Shown: one piece after another, positions 12,653-24,419 of the stretch
Position numbering within the stretch: position 1 is the stretch's first letter
How the letters are laid out: the number at the start of each line of letters is the position of its first letter
Assembly (NCBI GenBank): GCA_034620365.1
Contig: JAQGEQ010000387.1
Location: forward strand, 1-64,000
Direction: 5' to 3'
DNA: 64,000 nucleotides
Source: Pegea sp. RAD2-039
Taxonomy: Eukaryota > Chordata > Thaliacea > Salpida > Salpidae
The notes under the pieces: generated by a model
Databases searched by the model: none
What the model saw: the letters and a program-made list of their open reading frames with translations, nothing else
What the model was told of the DNA's origin: nothing
Translations under genes and position numbers: made by a program

Positions 12653-13547
12653 TTATCAAATAAATTTTTTCCAAGGTAAAAATAAGATTTTTTGAGATTG
12701 TGTGATGTTTACAAATTCCTTGTAAAAAAGTATAACTTAAATTTTCTTTTAATCTTTTGTTATGCATTTAAGTCAATATTTTAAACAAACAACCGTTTTT
12801 TTTGCCCAAAATCTATCGAACAAACTAATATTGTTTTTCATAAGAACATCAGGATTGAGCATTTTCTCTAAATTGCTCGAAGGTTTTAAAATTCTGTTTG
12901 CTGTTAGTAATTTTCTTTTTAATTTCTTTTAAATATTTTAAAATTCATCACATATTAATTTTCTTACTTTCTTCATTGAGTATTTTATGCTATCTAAACA
13001 ATTTTTATACAAACAATATGTTTTAAATTCTTCATAATCAGTAAGAAACAACTAAAATCTTAATTTGACGTTTTTAAAGACTGTTTCATCATAAATCTTT
13101 TCTTTGAATCAAAATCAAAAATTGAAAATGCGAGTTATAATTTCAACAACTCTTAAATATCTCTATAATAATAAATAGATATAAAATCCGTGAACTACAT
13201 TAAAACTACTGCGTGTCGGTCAAAAATAATCAAAATATTATTCCATTTATTCCAAAAGTATAAAATTAGTTCCCTAATGACTTTTAATTTCCTTAATCTT
13301 TTGATCAGAAGATGTATTTATCTCAATATATGTGTTATCTCACGATACCATCTTATAAGTAAAATCTTATTGTAAATAATGAAAACTGAAGATATTAAAC
13401 TCTTTGATAAATGAAGCTTGTTGAAAAAATATAATGATTTTGATTAAACGATATGAAAAGGAAATAACTTTAAACTAATCAAGTGCTTTATCAATCTTTT
13501 AGAAAATAGGAACTTAAAATTTTCTACTGATTCATTGAATGAAGTTT

Positions 13548-13715
13548 CGTTGGAAAGTATTTCAACTCAAAATTATGTAAACGATTTGTTGTCAGGAAGA
13601 AATGTTTGAAAGATATACTTTTCATTACTTATAAACGTTGTTGCCATCTAAAGTTTGTGTGATCTAAAATAAGATATTTTTTCCTAATTTTAATAACAAA
13701 CTATTTGTTCAAAAA
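13548..13715 (+). promoter_or_regulatory. Family A unit 6
   Basis: Palindrome CGTTGGAAAGTATTTCAAC (13548-13566), TTATAAACGTTGTTG, core ATCTAAAGTTTGTGTGATC (GTTTGTGT at 13653) and CTATTTGTTCAAAAATAAT at +50. Distance 105 bp. Inverted partner of the unit at 26051. Confidence 0.68.
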
Positions 13716-14109
13716 TAATACCTATACAGAAAATTTGAATTAAATGTAAAAAACAATTTTTAAGATGCTTGCATATCTCTATTAAATAGCGAAAAACTGC
13801 TGTTAGAACTACAAATACGTTTCACTAATATTTATAAGAAGTTGAATCTTCATGATAACTCCAAAGTTAAAAAAAGTAGAGAATAAAAAAATGTTATTTA
13901 GATAAAATAAAAAATATATTAAGATAGAAAGAATAAATCGAAACAACTTTCGAAAAAGTCATATTGGCTGTGCACTCAAGTGGAAAATTTCAACACGGAG
14001 CTTTTAAAGTTTACCCCAAGTAATAATTGTTATAAATTTATCGAAATGTAAATGTTATATTAAGAAACTTTGTTTTTAGTGATGCTGTAAATAATTTTAC
14101 TTAATTATT

Positions 14110-14570
14110 TGAAAGTTAGATACTTTTTCAAATAATATGTCACTTATCAGTAAGGTTTAAAGAAAATGAAAATAAACTTTTTACCTAAATTAGTTTTACT
14201 TCATTTTTTGTATAAAAGGTAAATCAAGTGACTTAACTCAGTTATTCAACTTTATTTTAAATAACAGATTCGTTGAAAAATTATTTCAACTCCAAAATTC
14301 CAAACTAGGCTTGCTGTTTGACTAGTCTACTAGAAGTAGTAGTCGAAATTATTAATTTACTTTTGACTATTTATAACTTTGTGGTAATCTAGAGTTTGTG
14401 GGATCAAATTAAAATTTTAATGGTAATTTTTGTTTATAAATAATGCTCTCTTTGTCAAGTTTAAAATAAAACTATATATATCAAATATTTGTTTATTTAT
14501 TAAAAAATTTATAAGTTGAAAACTGTTAAAAAATAATTATTATTATATTATTATAATATTATTATTATTA
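14110..14570 (+). repeat. Segment inverted at the right end of the window
   Basis: Reverse complement of 63590-64000, including the rare string GACTAGTCTACTAGAAGTAG and the family A unit. The palindrome-to-core spacing of 123 bp, longer than usual, is the same in both copies. Similarity still runs at base 64000, so the array continues beyond the window. Confidence 0.85.
14271..14410 (+). promoter_or_regulatory. Family A unit 7, long-spaced
   Basis: Palindrome CGTTGAAAAATTATTTCAAC (14271-14290), TTATAAC box, core AATCTAGAGTTTGTGGGATC (GTTTGTGG at 14394). Distance 123 bp, one of two long-spaced copies. Confidence 0.68.
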
Positions 14571-14582
14571 AAAATAATAGTT
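14518..14582 (+). repeat. ATT-rich simple repeat
   Basis: Run of TTA/ATT units with small interruptions between the family A unit at 14271 and the family D unit at 14646. Confidence 0.7.
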
Positions 14583-14645
14583 ACTTTTAATTGAATTTTT
14601 ATCATTAATTTTTTAATTAGTTTAAAAACCTTTAACTAGTTAGAT

Positions 14646-14700
14646 TCGTAGCACCATAAACAACAGACTTTAAGCATTTTTACAAATTTATTTTATAAAT
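14646..14700 (-). promoter_or_regulatory. Family D core 1
   Basis: The minus strand reads ATTTATAAAATAAATTTG, then TTAAAGTCTGTTGTTTATGG and TGC. GTTTATGG replaces GTTTGTGG. Confidence 0.5.
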
Positions 14701-14829
14701 AATAACCTTAAAATTTCCTTATTAGTTTTTAACAGAAAAGAAGTTTTAAAAATGTCATTATAAATTAAAAATAATTTTAACGCAAACGAATAAAGATTTT
14801 TTTTCATTTTTACTCCGTTTTTGAATCTG

Positions 14830-15290
14830 CATTAGAAAAACATATTTAATTTAAGAAATAAACAAGTCCACAGCATTCTTCATATCGTTATATATCGGAG
14901 ATCTTTTTGTTAAATGCAAATTACACTATCAGTTTTCTAAATCAGTAATTAAAGAAATTTTGCAAAAAAATTTGTTAATCTGGTGATCAATTGAATGCCT
15001 TATATAACAACATACTTTCCCTTGTGTTTGTGAGTTTATGTCAAACACTTTTTTAATGTTTTCACACAAGTTTTAATCTATAAATTTATTTAAGAAATCT
15101 TAATAGAAGAGTATTCCTGGTTTGAAATTAAATGTTTATATTATATATTAAAAAAAAAACTATGATAAGAATGAAATGTATTATTGAAACTATTTACTTT
15201 ATTTAAACTACATTTGACAAATGATCTTGCTTCAAAATAAGATCCGCTATTGTCAGCGTATCTATGGAGGCCAACTAATATTGAGTTTAA
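14830..15290 (+). repeat. First of two tandem family C blocks
   Basis: Similar in order to 15720-16200 (about 890 bp spacing) and to 35220-35560: AGATCTTTT, ATGCAA, ATCAGTTTTC, TATATAA, then CTTGCTTCAAAATAAGATCC at the end. Confidence 0.8.
14896..15040 (+). promoter_or_regulatory. Family C unit 1
   Basis: Block AGATCTTTTTGTTAAATGCA and CTATCAGTTTTC about 115 bp upstream, TATATAA (15001-15007), core CTTGTGTTTGTGAGTTTA (GTTTGTGA at 15025). Confidence 0.65.
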
Positions 15291-15454
15291 TTAGCAAGCT
15301 AAAGGTTATTTTTTTTGAGCGTATAGAATTAATTTTTACAAGTGAATTTTTATCTTAGTTTATTGCTGTTTTTATAATTATTTATCAAATTGTCTGGTGC
15401 AGTATTTATTTTCTATATTTAAGAACAGTAGTTTTATTTTAATTTATACTTAAA

Positions 15455-15600
15455 TGGTCCATTAGTTTTGCCAAGCAGTTATGATACCTGCCTAGCAAGC
15501 AGGGGGCCTTGTTCCGGTTGCAAATGAACACATGTTAATTACAAAGAAAATTCAAAATATACAAACAAGTAAATGGCCATTGAGTCAATATTACAACTCA
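15455..15600 (+). mobile_element. SINE-like repeat with tRNA-Ala-like head
   Basis: A perfect anticodon-arm-like stem-loop, CCTGC-CTAGCAA-GCAGG (15487-15503), gives anticodon AGC in tRNA numbering. A degenerate B box (GGTTGCAAATG) follows at the expected distance. The body (TTCAAAATAT, ACAAGTAAA) is shared with 34681-34800. The head resembles that of the SINE at 29935 (AAGC.GTTA, CTAGC loop), so both may derive from one tRNA. No LINE-like tail is visible here. Confidence 0.65.
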
Positions 15601-15719
15601 TAAGAGAACCAAAACTAGAAATTCGAAGACATAATGAGATCTGATGAACAACTAAAAATGTTTTAGTTATTTTGAAGCCACAATTGCTCAATTAAGCTTG
15701 TTAACTTATAATAGCGTCA

Positions 15720-16200
15720 TTTAGAGTTTAATAACCAACAGTTGGTGCAAAAATAAAAGAACAAGTTTACAGTATTCTTTTATATCATGGAATGATAGAG
15801 ATCTTTTCGTAAAATGCAACAGTATCAGTTTTCAAAATTCCCAGCTTTACAATTGCTAACTGAAAGGTTATAGAACCTAATTGATATCGTTAAAAATTCA
15901 ATATTTTATATAATAACACTATGCTTTGTTTTTGTGAGCTCAACTAAAACACTTTTTGAATGGTTTCTACGCAAAGGTTGAACTATAAATATGTTAAGAC
16001 ATTTTCATAGAAGAATTTTGTTTCTTTGAAATTTTATAAAAAAGTTTTTTGTTTAAATAAGAATTTAGAAATTTATAAAATAAATCTTCATGAAACTAAT
16101 TACTTTATTTAAATTTCTTTTATTAAATGACCTTACTTCAAAATAAGATCCATTATTTGTAGGTTATGTATGAAAGTCAACTAAAAATTCTTTGAATATT
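15720..16200 (+). repeat. Second tandem family C block
   Basis: Direct repeat of the preceding block, with the SINE-like element (15455-15600) between them. The arrangement SINE-then-block recurs at 34681-35560. Confidence 0.8.
15796..15942 (+). promoter_or_regulatory. Family C unit 2
   Basis: AGATCTTTTCGTAAAATGCA and GTATCAGTTTTCAAAATTC upstream, TTATATAATAAC box (15906), altered core GTTTTTGTGAG (15928). Tandem copy of unit 1. Confidence 0.58.
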
Positions 16201-18960
16201 ATTTAAAGCTAGATTTGTTATGATTTACTGTAAGTCTGACTGATAAATAAATAACTCCACAAAGCTTCTTACAGCTTAAGAAATTACTTTAATTAGCAAA
16301 TTTACAATCTTTAATCTTAATCTTCTATCGTTTACTAAGTAAGTTCAAATAAATATTTTTTCTGCATTGCTTTGAATAGTGTTTGAACATTACAAGCACT
16401 AAATGTTTAAAACAGTTTTAACTGCAACATTGTTTTTATAACATTAGAACAAAACTTTTTCCTAGAATAGAATATAATAAAAAATGAGATACCTGACAAC
16501 TTAAGAAATATTATAAAATTTAGGAAGCAAAACTCATAAAATTGATGTAGTTTTGAATTTCTTACAATAAAATAAAAAGAAAAAAAAAAGTCAACTAACG
16601 AGAGATTCTCAACAAGAAACTATATTTATACTAAAAATGTAATTATTGATGTAATATTCAAAAATGCAATCTTTCATTAAAATATTTATAGATAATTTGT
16701 TGTAGTTATACTAATGATTATTTCATACTACAAAAATTTAAACTTTGAAATTAAGTTAAGAAATTGTTATCGAATGGTTATGTTTAGTGCCAATCAAAAG
16801 AATAAGAAAATTTTTTTTCAAATTTTTAGAAATATATAAATTTTTAGTGAAAATCTAATAAAAAAAAGTTAATTTTATATGAATGCCAGAAAATTTGACG
16901 TTTTTTCAAATAAAATTTTAAAACATTTTCAACCCACAAACACAAGATGAGTAGTTGGTTATATAAAGCAATTTTGCTGAAACTTTCACGAGTAATATAA
17001 TCTACTAAAATTTTGTATTTTGGAAACTGATAGAATAAGTTGATGTAACCAAGTAAAACGCAAGATTTTTTATCAAGTTGAGATTCAACAAAATGTGATT
17101 TTCTACATACCTTATAAAAATTTCAAGAAAAACTTGTTTATATCAACTTCAGTCATTCAACAAAGTTCTTTCTGTACATCTTTATTTATTATATACTGTT
17201 GTTGGTTCTGTAGAATTTTTTAAACTGTTTTACAAATCCAAAAAAATATATTTTTAGATTTAAAAACACACTGTTTAGTTAGCAAATTAAACTTAAGTGA
17301 ATATATTATATTATATAATGAGTCCAATGAAAATTACTAGTGAAAAAAAACACTATACTTCCTAATTTTGGTAAATAAAAAATTGTAAAATATAGTTTAA
17401 AGTGTATCATGAAAAGTTTTTATGAACTTAAATTAATTTTTTGAAATTGATTATATCGTGTTTTAGTAAAATAAAACTTTTAATGTCTTCATGAATGATT
17501 GAGCTTCTTTTAATATTAAATATCAAATAATTTACTAAAGTTATAATTTTTAAAGTTCACAGCCTGCCGTACTACGATAGGTAGTATCTAGAAATTATTT
17601 TACTCAAAAATACAAAAATTATGTTTTAGTTGTAAACGAAAATAAGAAAAATTTCATATAGATAGTGTTACAAGAATAATCTATTCGATTCTAAGATTTC
17701 AAAATTGTAACAAAAATACGTAATTTTTAAAAAGGCTACACATTAAAACTTGATATAAACCAAACAATACCTATTCTTGCGTAAATATTTCTAACAAATT
17801 TGTTTAAATTATTTTTTTTGTTTATTGAAAACTAATATAAAATTAACATTAAATTTTAATTCTTGAAATACAAAATAATCGAAAAATGTTTGTAGAATGA
17901 AAGATTTGATTGGAGGAAATTGGAGATTAATTCCGAATTAACTAACAGTTATCGATTTTTTATTTTTTTACCAATTTTACTTTTTTATTTCGAAATGAAT
18001 GCAAAGAACAAACACATTATTTTTCTACAAAATATAAAATAAAATATTTAATAAAATAATATACAGAAATAAAAAAACTTTATACTCAGTGGAAATAATT
18101 AAACAATTTCATATCTCTTTATGGAATGTTGTAAGTACAATTCTATTATTTCTTTTAACATTTCCCTTTTTAGAGCCTTTTTTTGCAGTTTAATATTGTA
18201 TGTCAGTGAAACTTGAGTCTACAAATACGCTTTTTTCTTTACTTTTTTAATTCACAAGATAAAAAAAACACAAAAAAACAAAATAATGCAACATTTCAAA
18301 TTCAACCTGATTATTGATAATTGTCTTATAGAAATGTTTTATTTAAAACATAATAGTAATAACATTAAATATCATAATATATAATAATTATTATCAATAA
18401 ATGAATAGGTAATGTCACATTTATTATCTCGACAGAAATGAGTTGATTTTTAAATATTTTAATAAAAAAAAGTTTGTGTTACAGTAAATTTGTTCTCTGT
18501 TTTTATAAACTAATAAATTCTAAAATTTTATTTATAATTTGTATTTAAGAAAAGTATGTTTTATATTTCGTGTTAATATTCCTTCTGCATGGATATTGAG
18601 AATCTCTCAAATACCTTGAAATTTTGTATTTTTACTATAAATTAGTCCAAAATAAGTCCATAAATTAAAAACTTTTCGAAAAGACTTTTTGAGAACAATT
18701 TTAGAAAGATCTTAAAACTATGTTGTGAAAAAGTTTGACGTCATCAGCTTTGATAGAAAAGAAGAAAAATTAGGCTAAAATGTGATTCTATAAGTAATTA
18801 CTAGAAATATATTTTTTATGTTTATTTTGTGAACTTTCATCTATTTATAAATTTATATTTATTTACAAAATCTCATTATGGTATGTTTTATTGAATCTTC
18901 TAAGCTGCTCTCCAGTTTTTTTTTTCCACAAAAATGTTAATTTCTATAAAAAAATACAAG
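16200..18960. other. No gene seen, apart from family C unit 4
   Basis: I see no ORF, SINE/LINE or duplicated segment except the minus-strand family C unit (16931-17075). Confidence 0.55.
16931..17075 (-). promoter_or_regulatory. Family C unit 4
   Basis: The minus strand reads ATCTTGCGTTTTACTTGG, CTATCAGTTTCCAAAAT, then TATATAACCAACT and core CTTGTGTTTGTGGGTT (16934-16941 on plus). The only family C copy on this strand. Confidence 0.6.
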
Positions 18961-19041
18961 TAGCTTCGAAATAAGAAATTTAAATTGACGACAAAATTGA
19001 AGGTTTAAACCTTCGTCAACATTAATATTATTTTATGAATT

Positions 19042-19160
19042 GTTGAAATTTATTCAACTCCAAAATGTATTCTATTCTTACAGATTTATAGAAGTGCAAG
19101 TTTTCAATTGTTTAATCAGTATTTGTAAAGTTGTTTCAGTCTAAAGTTTGTGGCGTACAG
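19042..19160 (+). promoter_or_regulatory. Family A unit 8
   Basis: Palindrome GTTGAAATTTATTCAAC (19042-19058) and core AGTCTAAAGTTTGTGGCG (GTTTGTGG at 19146), 104 bp apart. The TATA-like box is poor (TTGTAAAG). Confidence 0.6.
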
Positions 19161-19518
19161 AATAAATTTAAATTACAAACATATGGCAATATGCCCGGCA
19201 TTTTTTTATTAATGAAAAAAAATCAAAACAAATTACTTTTGTTTTTGGTTTGACACATAAAACTGTTTAGTTAAGAAATATTTATGAGGCTTCATTAGTT
19301 TAAGGAAAATAGATCTACTCGAAACACTTTGACCTAGCCTATTTATTATAAAATAATTTTTTTATATACTTTACCTAATTGTTAATTTTCTATTTCTTTC
19401 TGTTGTTTTTTGTTAATGTTTAGTTTTTGAAAGATCTAGGCATAAGAACTAATTAGTAAAAATAATTAAGTCTGCTGACTAGTTGTATAATTTTCTTTCT
19501 TATTTAACAAATATTATT

Positions 19519-19575
19519 TGTGAGAATGTGTGTTGGTAGAAGGTGCTTACTCTGGCACCTTACTTCACATTTATT
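19519..19575 (+). mobile_element. LINE/SINE 3' tail remnant
   Basis: A solitary copy of the 57-nt LINE/SINE 3' end, reading TGTGAGAATGTGTGTTGG and then a hairpin AAGGTGC / GCACCTT. Its seven-pair stem carries a paired change relative to the LINE (G-C to A-T), so the fold is kept while the sequence differs. It ends in ACATTTATT without a long AAAT tail. Confidence 0.7.
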
Positions 19576-19579
19576 GAAA

Positions 19580-21120
19580 CAAAAAAAGAACAGATTCAAA
19601 CTATTTAAAAAATGTAAAATCTATATTTTCATTTTTTTTTATTGAAGAAAAAAGTTTATGAAAATTAAGAATAAAACGTTTTTGTATTAAGATTAAACAA
19701 AAATCAATTAAAACCACTGGCTACTTTTACAATATTAAACAACTTGCTTAATTATATCGTTATACAGTTAGAATGCTAGGAGTTTTTAAAATATATCTTC
19801 ACTAATTAAATGTAGATAAAAATAAAGTTTAGTATTTTCGGTTATCACAATAATAAGTAAAATATATTAAAGACGATGTTTTATTCACAGATACATTTAA
19901 TTGATTAAATTAAATAATTTTGCTGTGTATAATAATGAAGTTTTAGCTTGATAGAATTACACTTTCAAATTACTAAAGTAAAAGATTATTAAAAAACGAA
20001 ACAGAATCTAGCAAAAGTTATTTTACGAATTACAGACTACCATGATAACAAATACTTTAATATTAGTGAAGGTTACATCGACACTTAGTCGACTTCAAAT
20101 TAGATTTTACGCAAAAATTGGTTTGCAAGACAATTAGATTTAGCGCTAACAATTGCTTATTAAAAAGGATTTTTATTCTAGTGTTTGTGGGTTAAACACT
20201 GATTTATCATCGTAAGGAGAAAAGCACTAAACCAAGATTCAATTTAATTTTGTTTAGGTTGAAAAAACATAAAAATCTCTTTCTCTATGAATTCTTTTTC
20301 TAATGATTATCCAAAACGAAAATGTGTTAACTTTAGATTAGTTTTGTCAAAAACTCGTACAAATCTCCACAGTGTTCAAAAATCAAATAACAGTTTTAGA
20401 ACTAAAAAGCCGATAATTATAGAGACAATCAAAAAGTTTTATTTTTTTAATCTTATAACTAAAAGAAGTTCACTGAACTATTGATCTAATTAAAATGATA
20501 ATTGATAAAGTTCAATGGTTTTCATCTTTTGCAAATACAAAAAACTTGTATATTAATATCAAAGCAACTTTTAGATTATGGATCTAAAATTGGTGAAATG
20601 TTTCCAAACAATAATTGACTTTGATTCCAAATAAACTGTAAAAACTGGTAAGTCTGTAGTTTCACTAAATTAAAAGAAAGCATCAATTAATTGAGTTAAA
20701 TGAAAATATTTTTGTTAAAATATTATTCTCAGTCCTATTCTAAATCTGATAATTAACTTTATCCATCGTCATAAGAGTTAAAATACAATTTTTTTGATTT
20801 TTTTAAGAAAAGAAAATATTTTCGAAAAAAGATTTCTTATATTAAAAGATTTAAAAATTAGATAAAAATAGGAGAAGCAGGTTATTTTATTTTTATTGTC
20901 TCAAACAATTTCTTGGGTTAAACTTATTAGTATGTGATGTATTTCACAATTTTTTCTCATTACAAAATTTAGTAATCTTATTAATATGTCCTAACAGCAA
21001 TTAAAATAATTCAATTTTTCAAACAAAGGGCATTACTGGAAATCTTCTGATAGCTTATAGAGAATATCTGAAAAACTTTATGAAATACACAAAAAAGTTG
21101 ATAATTATTGTTGACGTCGT
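19580..21120. other. No gene seen, apart from the family F unit
   Basis: Contains the family F unit (20077-20200) and diverged remnants of family B/E downstream blocks near 20570-20700. A 65-codon open frame at 20287-20484 has no recognisable motif and its length is within chance for this composition. Confidence 0.5.
20077..20200 (+). promoter_or_regulatory. Family F unit (TCGAC palindrome)
   Basis: Palindrome TCGAC-ACTTA-GTCGA (20079-20093) lies 104 bp upstream of core TAGTGTTTGTGGGTTAAA (GTTTGTGG at 20183), the same distance as in families A and B although the palindrome is unrelated. The TATA-like box is weak (TTTTTATTC). Confidence 0.52.
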
Positions 21121-21130
21121 ATAACAATAT

Positions 21131-21281
21131 CAATTGATTAAAGCACACGCAAAATTTAACGATACCACAAACATAAGATTGTTTGAACAAGTTATATAAC
21201 AGTATAGATTTCAATAAAGCGTTTTTCATACCTGCTTTCATTCTTCTAATGATTTATTTGGAAGATGCACTTTTGCATCTA
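21131..21281 (-). promoter_or_regulatory. Family B unit 3
   Basis: Perfect palindrome AGATGCAAAAGTGCATCT (21263-21280), GTTATATAAC box, core CAATCTTATGTTTGTGGTAT. Distance 108 bp. The sequence between palindrome and box differs from the other family B copies. Confidence 0.7.
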
Positions 21282-21594
21282 ATTATAAAATAGGTTTTCC
21301 TTCATAGTCAACCCATTCAGTTTTGGAAAATATTTATTTTGTAAAAATATTCAGTTGAAGTTAATACAGCAAGATAAAGAAATTTATAATACTAACTATA
21401 TCAAGATTCAACTTTCAGATTATCGAATAGTCTTGATATTTTCACAGATACTTATTTCACCAAATTAAATAATTAATACTAACAGTAAATATAAACTAAT
21501 CTACAAACTATACAAATCATTTAATTAATTTACAATGTTGTTATTTCAGATTTTAGATATTTGTTATATTAGCAAATGTTGTACAATATTGTTC

Positions 21595-21885
21595 AATAGA
21601 GTAGCACATGATATATTTGAAGATGATCGCTCAGAAAATAAGCGTCTTCTAAAAGTGGCGAAAAACTGAAATCAGACTGATATTAAATATAAAGTTTGAG
21701 GTCCACCATGGGATTTGAGATTTTTCGAGAATATTCAAAAAACGGAAGTGGCAAATAACCACTGGTTCCCCTAATTTATTTAACATTTTCTCTGTATACA
21801 ATTGTGAATACCATCCTTTAAGACCAAGATATTAGTTCACAGAAGCGTCTAATCAAATCTCAAAAGCGTCAAAATGAAATTTCTT
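21595..21885 (+). mobile_element. Fossil LINE fragment: ORF1 C-terminus and ORF1-ORF2 junction
   Basis: This stretch matches the LINE at 39740-40045 (on the opposite strand there) at nucleotide level, for example GAAGATGATCGCT, AATAAGCGTCTTCTAAA, TCCACCATGGG/TTCACCATGGG and AAAAAACGGAAGTG followed by ATAACCACTGG. Similarity runs past the ORF1 stop into the linker (CACAGAAGC). It is internal, lacking both ends, and full of stops. It sits immediately upstream of the minus-strand family A unit at 21927 and interrupts that duplicated segment. Confidence 0.8.
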
Positions 21886-21926
21886 ACAAAACTAAAATTT
21901 ATAGAAAAACATGTATTTCATTATAC

Positions 21927-22117
21927 AACTTGATCCCATACACTTCAGATTGCAACAACGTTTATAAGAAATGAAAAGTAAAATAAAACTCAATCTTTCG
22001 TAAAGGATTGCAAAGTTTTAAAATTTGGAGCTAACGTACTTTACAACGAAACTTTAAATAATAAATAAGTTTAATAACTTGAGTTATTATTCATCACAAA
22101 ATATGTTTGTAAACATG
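21927..22117 (-). promoter_or_regulatory. Family A unit 9, with forkhead-like palindrome
   Basis: ATGTTTACAAACAT element (22103-22116) 173 bp upstream, palindrome-like CGTTGTAAAGTACGTTAGC (22030-22048), TTATAAACGTTGTTG, and core variant GAAGTGTATGGGATCAAG. The downstream block is replaced by the LINE fossil. Confidence 0.65.
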
Positions 22118-22519
22118 TTATTAGTAATATGACAGATTTTTTACTAATTGAAAACTTTTCATTCAACAAAATTAGTATTTTTCTTTTTATTATTATCTAT
22201 TCGAAATCATTAAATATCAGCTCGGCAATTCTGTTTTTTTTCTATCATGAAATAACATATCAAATAGTATAAATTTGTTTCTAAAATTTTAAAAGTTGTA
22301 AATTGTTGCCTTCGATATTATCAATTTACAAAAAGTAAAATTTACTTTTATGAATGGAAATTTTATAAATTACTAACATTTTCTAGATTCTTAATAAAAT
22401 ACAAATCTAGTTAAATGAATTATTTAATATCTTCTGTAAACTGAAAGTAATACCAAAAAAATATTAAAATTAAAATAAATGATGTATTTTTGTAAGTATT
22501 TTTTTGATAACAGACCGTC

Positions 22520-22537
22520 TAGCGCCAAGTAGCGGAA
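22520..22537 (-). promoter_or_regulatory. CTCF-like site
   Basis: Identical 18-mer to 12220 in a copy of the segment that has lost the family B core; the flanks carry several differences. Confidence 0.45.
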
Positions 22538-22839
22538 AAGGAAACAGTTGATTTGGTTTTTTGTAGGTTTATCTTTTAGTCTGTATTTGTTTACACTTTT
22601 TTGCAATATCTAGAAAATAAAGATTTTAAATAGTCACAGTAACCAACGTACTATTAATTTTTAATTTATAAAATACTTAAAAATTGAGTTAAGCCAAGAA
22701 ATAAAATAATTGTTTTTGATAGAATCTCAGTTTATTGATACTGAAATTTAAATTTAACTAATAACATCTTTTTAACAATATTATCAACAATAACTTTATC
22801 GATTGATTAAAGCCATCGAAAAAAGAAGCCCTTTAAATG

Positions 22840-23785
22840 ACATTATTATGATTTATAAAATTTATAGGAATTTAGAAATCAAGTTAAAGGAAATCTTTTT
22901 ATTTATTTTTAATATATCTTCATATTTTTATTATTTTACAGTAATTTCTTAAGCATATAACAAGCAGTCAGTTTAAACCATGAAAAGTAAAAAAATAAAC
23001 AAATTAAACTTTTTTTCATTAAAAGTTTATGTCATTAAGCTAACACATAACAATCACTTACAGCAATCTTCTTATATAACCGCATCCAATGAGCTACCTT
23101 AGAATGAAAGTTGTTTTTAAAGAAGTATTTTTAGTATTAAAATTAGTATATAAAATTTAAAATGAATTTTAATGTTTGTTTTCATTTACCAAATCCAAAA
23201 TTGATAATTTTCTGATTTTATTTTATACACTCTCTAGCTGTTAAAATATCTTGATTAGAATAACATAAATCTGAATCTAAAACAATTGTTTACTAAGTGA
23301 CCTTAATGAATTCAATTTTTTGGATATTGCTGCAGGTTTTTTGAAGCGAATCAAGATAACTGTTTTTTTAGTGTATTTTTTAAAGGATAATTGATTACAG
23401 TAGTTTTGTAAATATTTTTTAAACTGAGTTACACAGTTCACAATAGAGTTTCATTGTAACAAATTATTTCAAATACCACATAAAACTTTATAGAAATTAT
23501 AGAGTCCATAATAAACTAAGATTTCATGATTTCATGATTTTTAATTTTTATTTTATAAGAAATCAAATTAGCTTTCTTACCATTTAAATAAATTTATAAA
23601 ATTTCATAAAACTAATATCTCTAAATGATATATCTCTTTAAAAGTTTGCATTTTAAACCAAATTAAGACAATCTGCTTTATCAAAAGCAAAAAAAAAGTT
23701 AAAAACCTTTGGCGATTACTTGAAGTTGTTTTATACACTAATTACATTTTACTTAATAAAAAAAACAGCTTTAATTACTTTATAT
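22840..23785. other. No gene seen
   Basis: The sequence right of the break in the duplicated segment (22825) has no recognisable unit until family D at 23788. A short tandem repeat (ATTTCATG units, 23519-23540) is present. Confidence 0.55.
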
Positions 23786-23787
23786 TT

Positions 23788-23905
23788 GTAGCACCACAAA
23801 CAACAGACTTTAACTATTTTTATATATCCCGATTTTTCCCTTCCAGAAACGTTTATTTAGTAAAGACGGACAATCTATTTAATTTTGAAACCGCTAAGTA
23901 GTGGT
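23788..23905 (-). promoter_or_regulatory. Family D unit 2
   Basis: The minus strand has ACCACTACTTAGCGGT (palindrome-like, 23889-23904) about 104 bp upstream, TATATAAAAATAG, then AAGTCTGTTGTTTGTGGTGC (core 23794-23801). The upstream element resembles the CTCF-like sites. Confidence 0.58.
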
Positions 23906-24169
23906 TGATTAATTTATAAACGAATTAATAATTTGTTGAATACTTGTATTTAATTGCCTTTTTATTTAGAATATTTAATTTAAAAGAATAATATAGAAAA
24001 AGCTAACCAACTACCAAATTTTAAAGCTAATTTTTGTAAACACTGTAGTGATCTAAACAAATAATTTTTTTGTTTTTACTTATTTTATAATTAACTAATT
24101 ATTATTTAATAATTTTGTATACCGATTTCATTGTACTTTCTTAAAAAATGTTAAACTCGTTTAAATTTC

Positions 24170-24215
24170 TAGCACCATAAACAACAGACTTTAAACATTT
24201 TTTTAATTTTCCGAT
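24170..24215 (-). promoter_or_regulatory. Family D core 3
   Basis: TTTAAAGTCTGTTGTTTATGG and TGCTAG on the minus strand; the box is only A+T-rich. Confidence 0.45.
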
Positions 24216-24419
24216 ATTAAGCTTTTAGTAATATCCTGTTAACAAGTACCTTCACAATTTAAATAATTTAGAAACGAATGACCAATTTCAAAACAAATAC
24301 ATTTTGTAAAAAAAAATACTCATTAAAAATGCCAAATTGTAATATTAGTTTCTGAATAGCCAAAAATACTCAATTAAGAAAATAAGGAATAATAAACCCA
24401 AAAATTAAAAAAAAAAATT

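Larger units (their letters stand above)
9745..13780 (+). repeat. Left arm of large inverted repeat
   Basis: Reads as the reverse complement of 26000-30299 for about 4 kb with a few indels. Anchors: 9750/30290 (GGTGGCGCTGATAAATGAAG), 10145/29690 (TTGGTGACGCAAAC), 11710/28115, 12228/27535, 12640/27130, 13300/26430, 13560/26205. It contains family A units at 11653 and 13548, a family B unit at 12499 and a CTCF-like site. It lacks the SINE present in the right arm. Confidence 0.9.
18970..19580 (+). repeat. Segment inverted at 33080-33710
   Basis: Reverse complement of 33080-33710: GATTTATAGAAG region, family A core, AATGCCCGGCATT-type palindrome (19191-19203 and 33461-33470), GAGGCTTCATTAGTTTAAG and AGATCTACTCGAA. 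Includes the LINE/SINE tail remnant. Confidence 0.85.
21925..22830 (+). repeat. Direct copy of 11690-12530
   Basis: Collinear with 11690-12530 and inverted relative to 27260-28140, including the family A unit and the CTCF-like site. Similarity ends at GCCATCGAAAAA (22814-22825), just before the family B core, which is absent here. Confidence 0.85.

Noticed and set aside
13190-13375. 61-codon frame conserved in the inverted copy at 26348-26572 as a small protein gene
   Set aside because: Comparing the two copies codon by codon I count about seven amino-acid changes and four silent ones, which is what neutral drift gives. There is no known domain. The DNA is conserved by duplication, not as protein.
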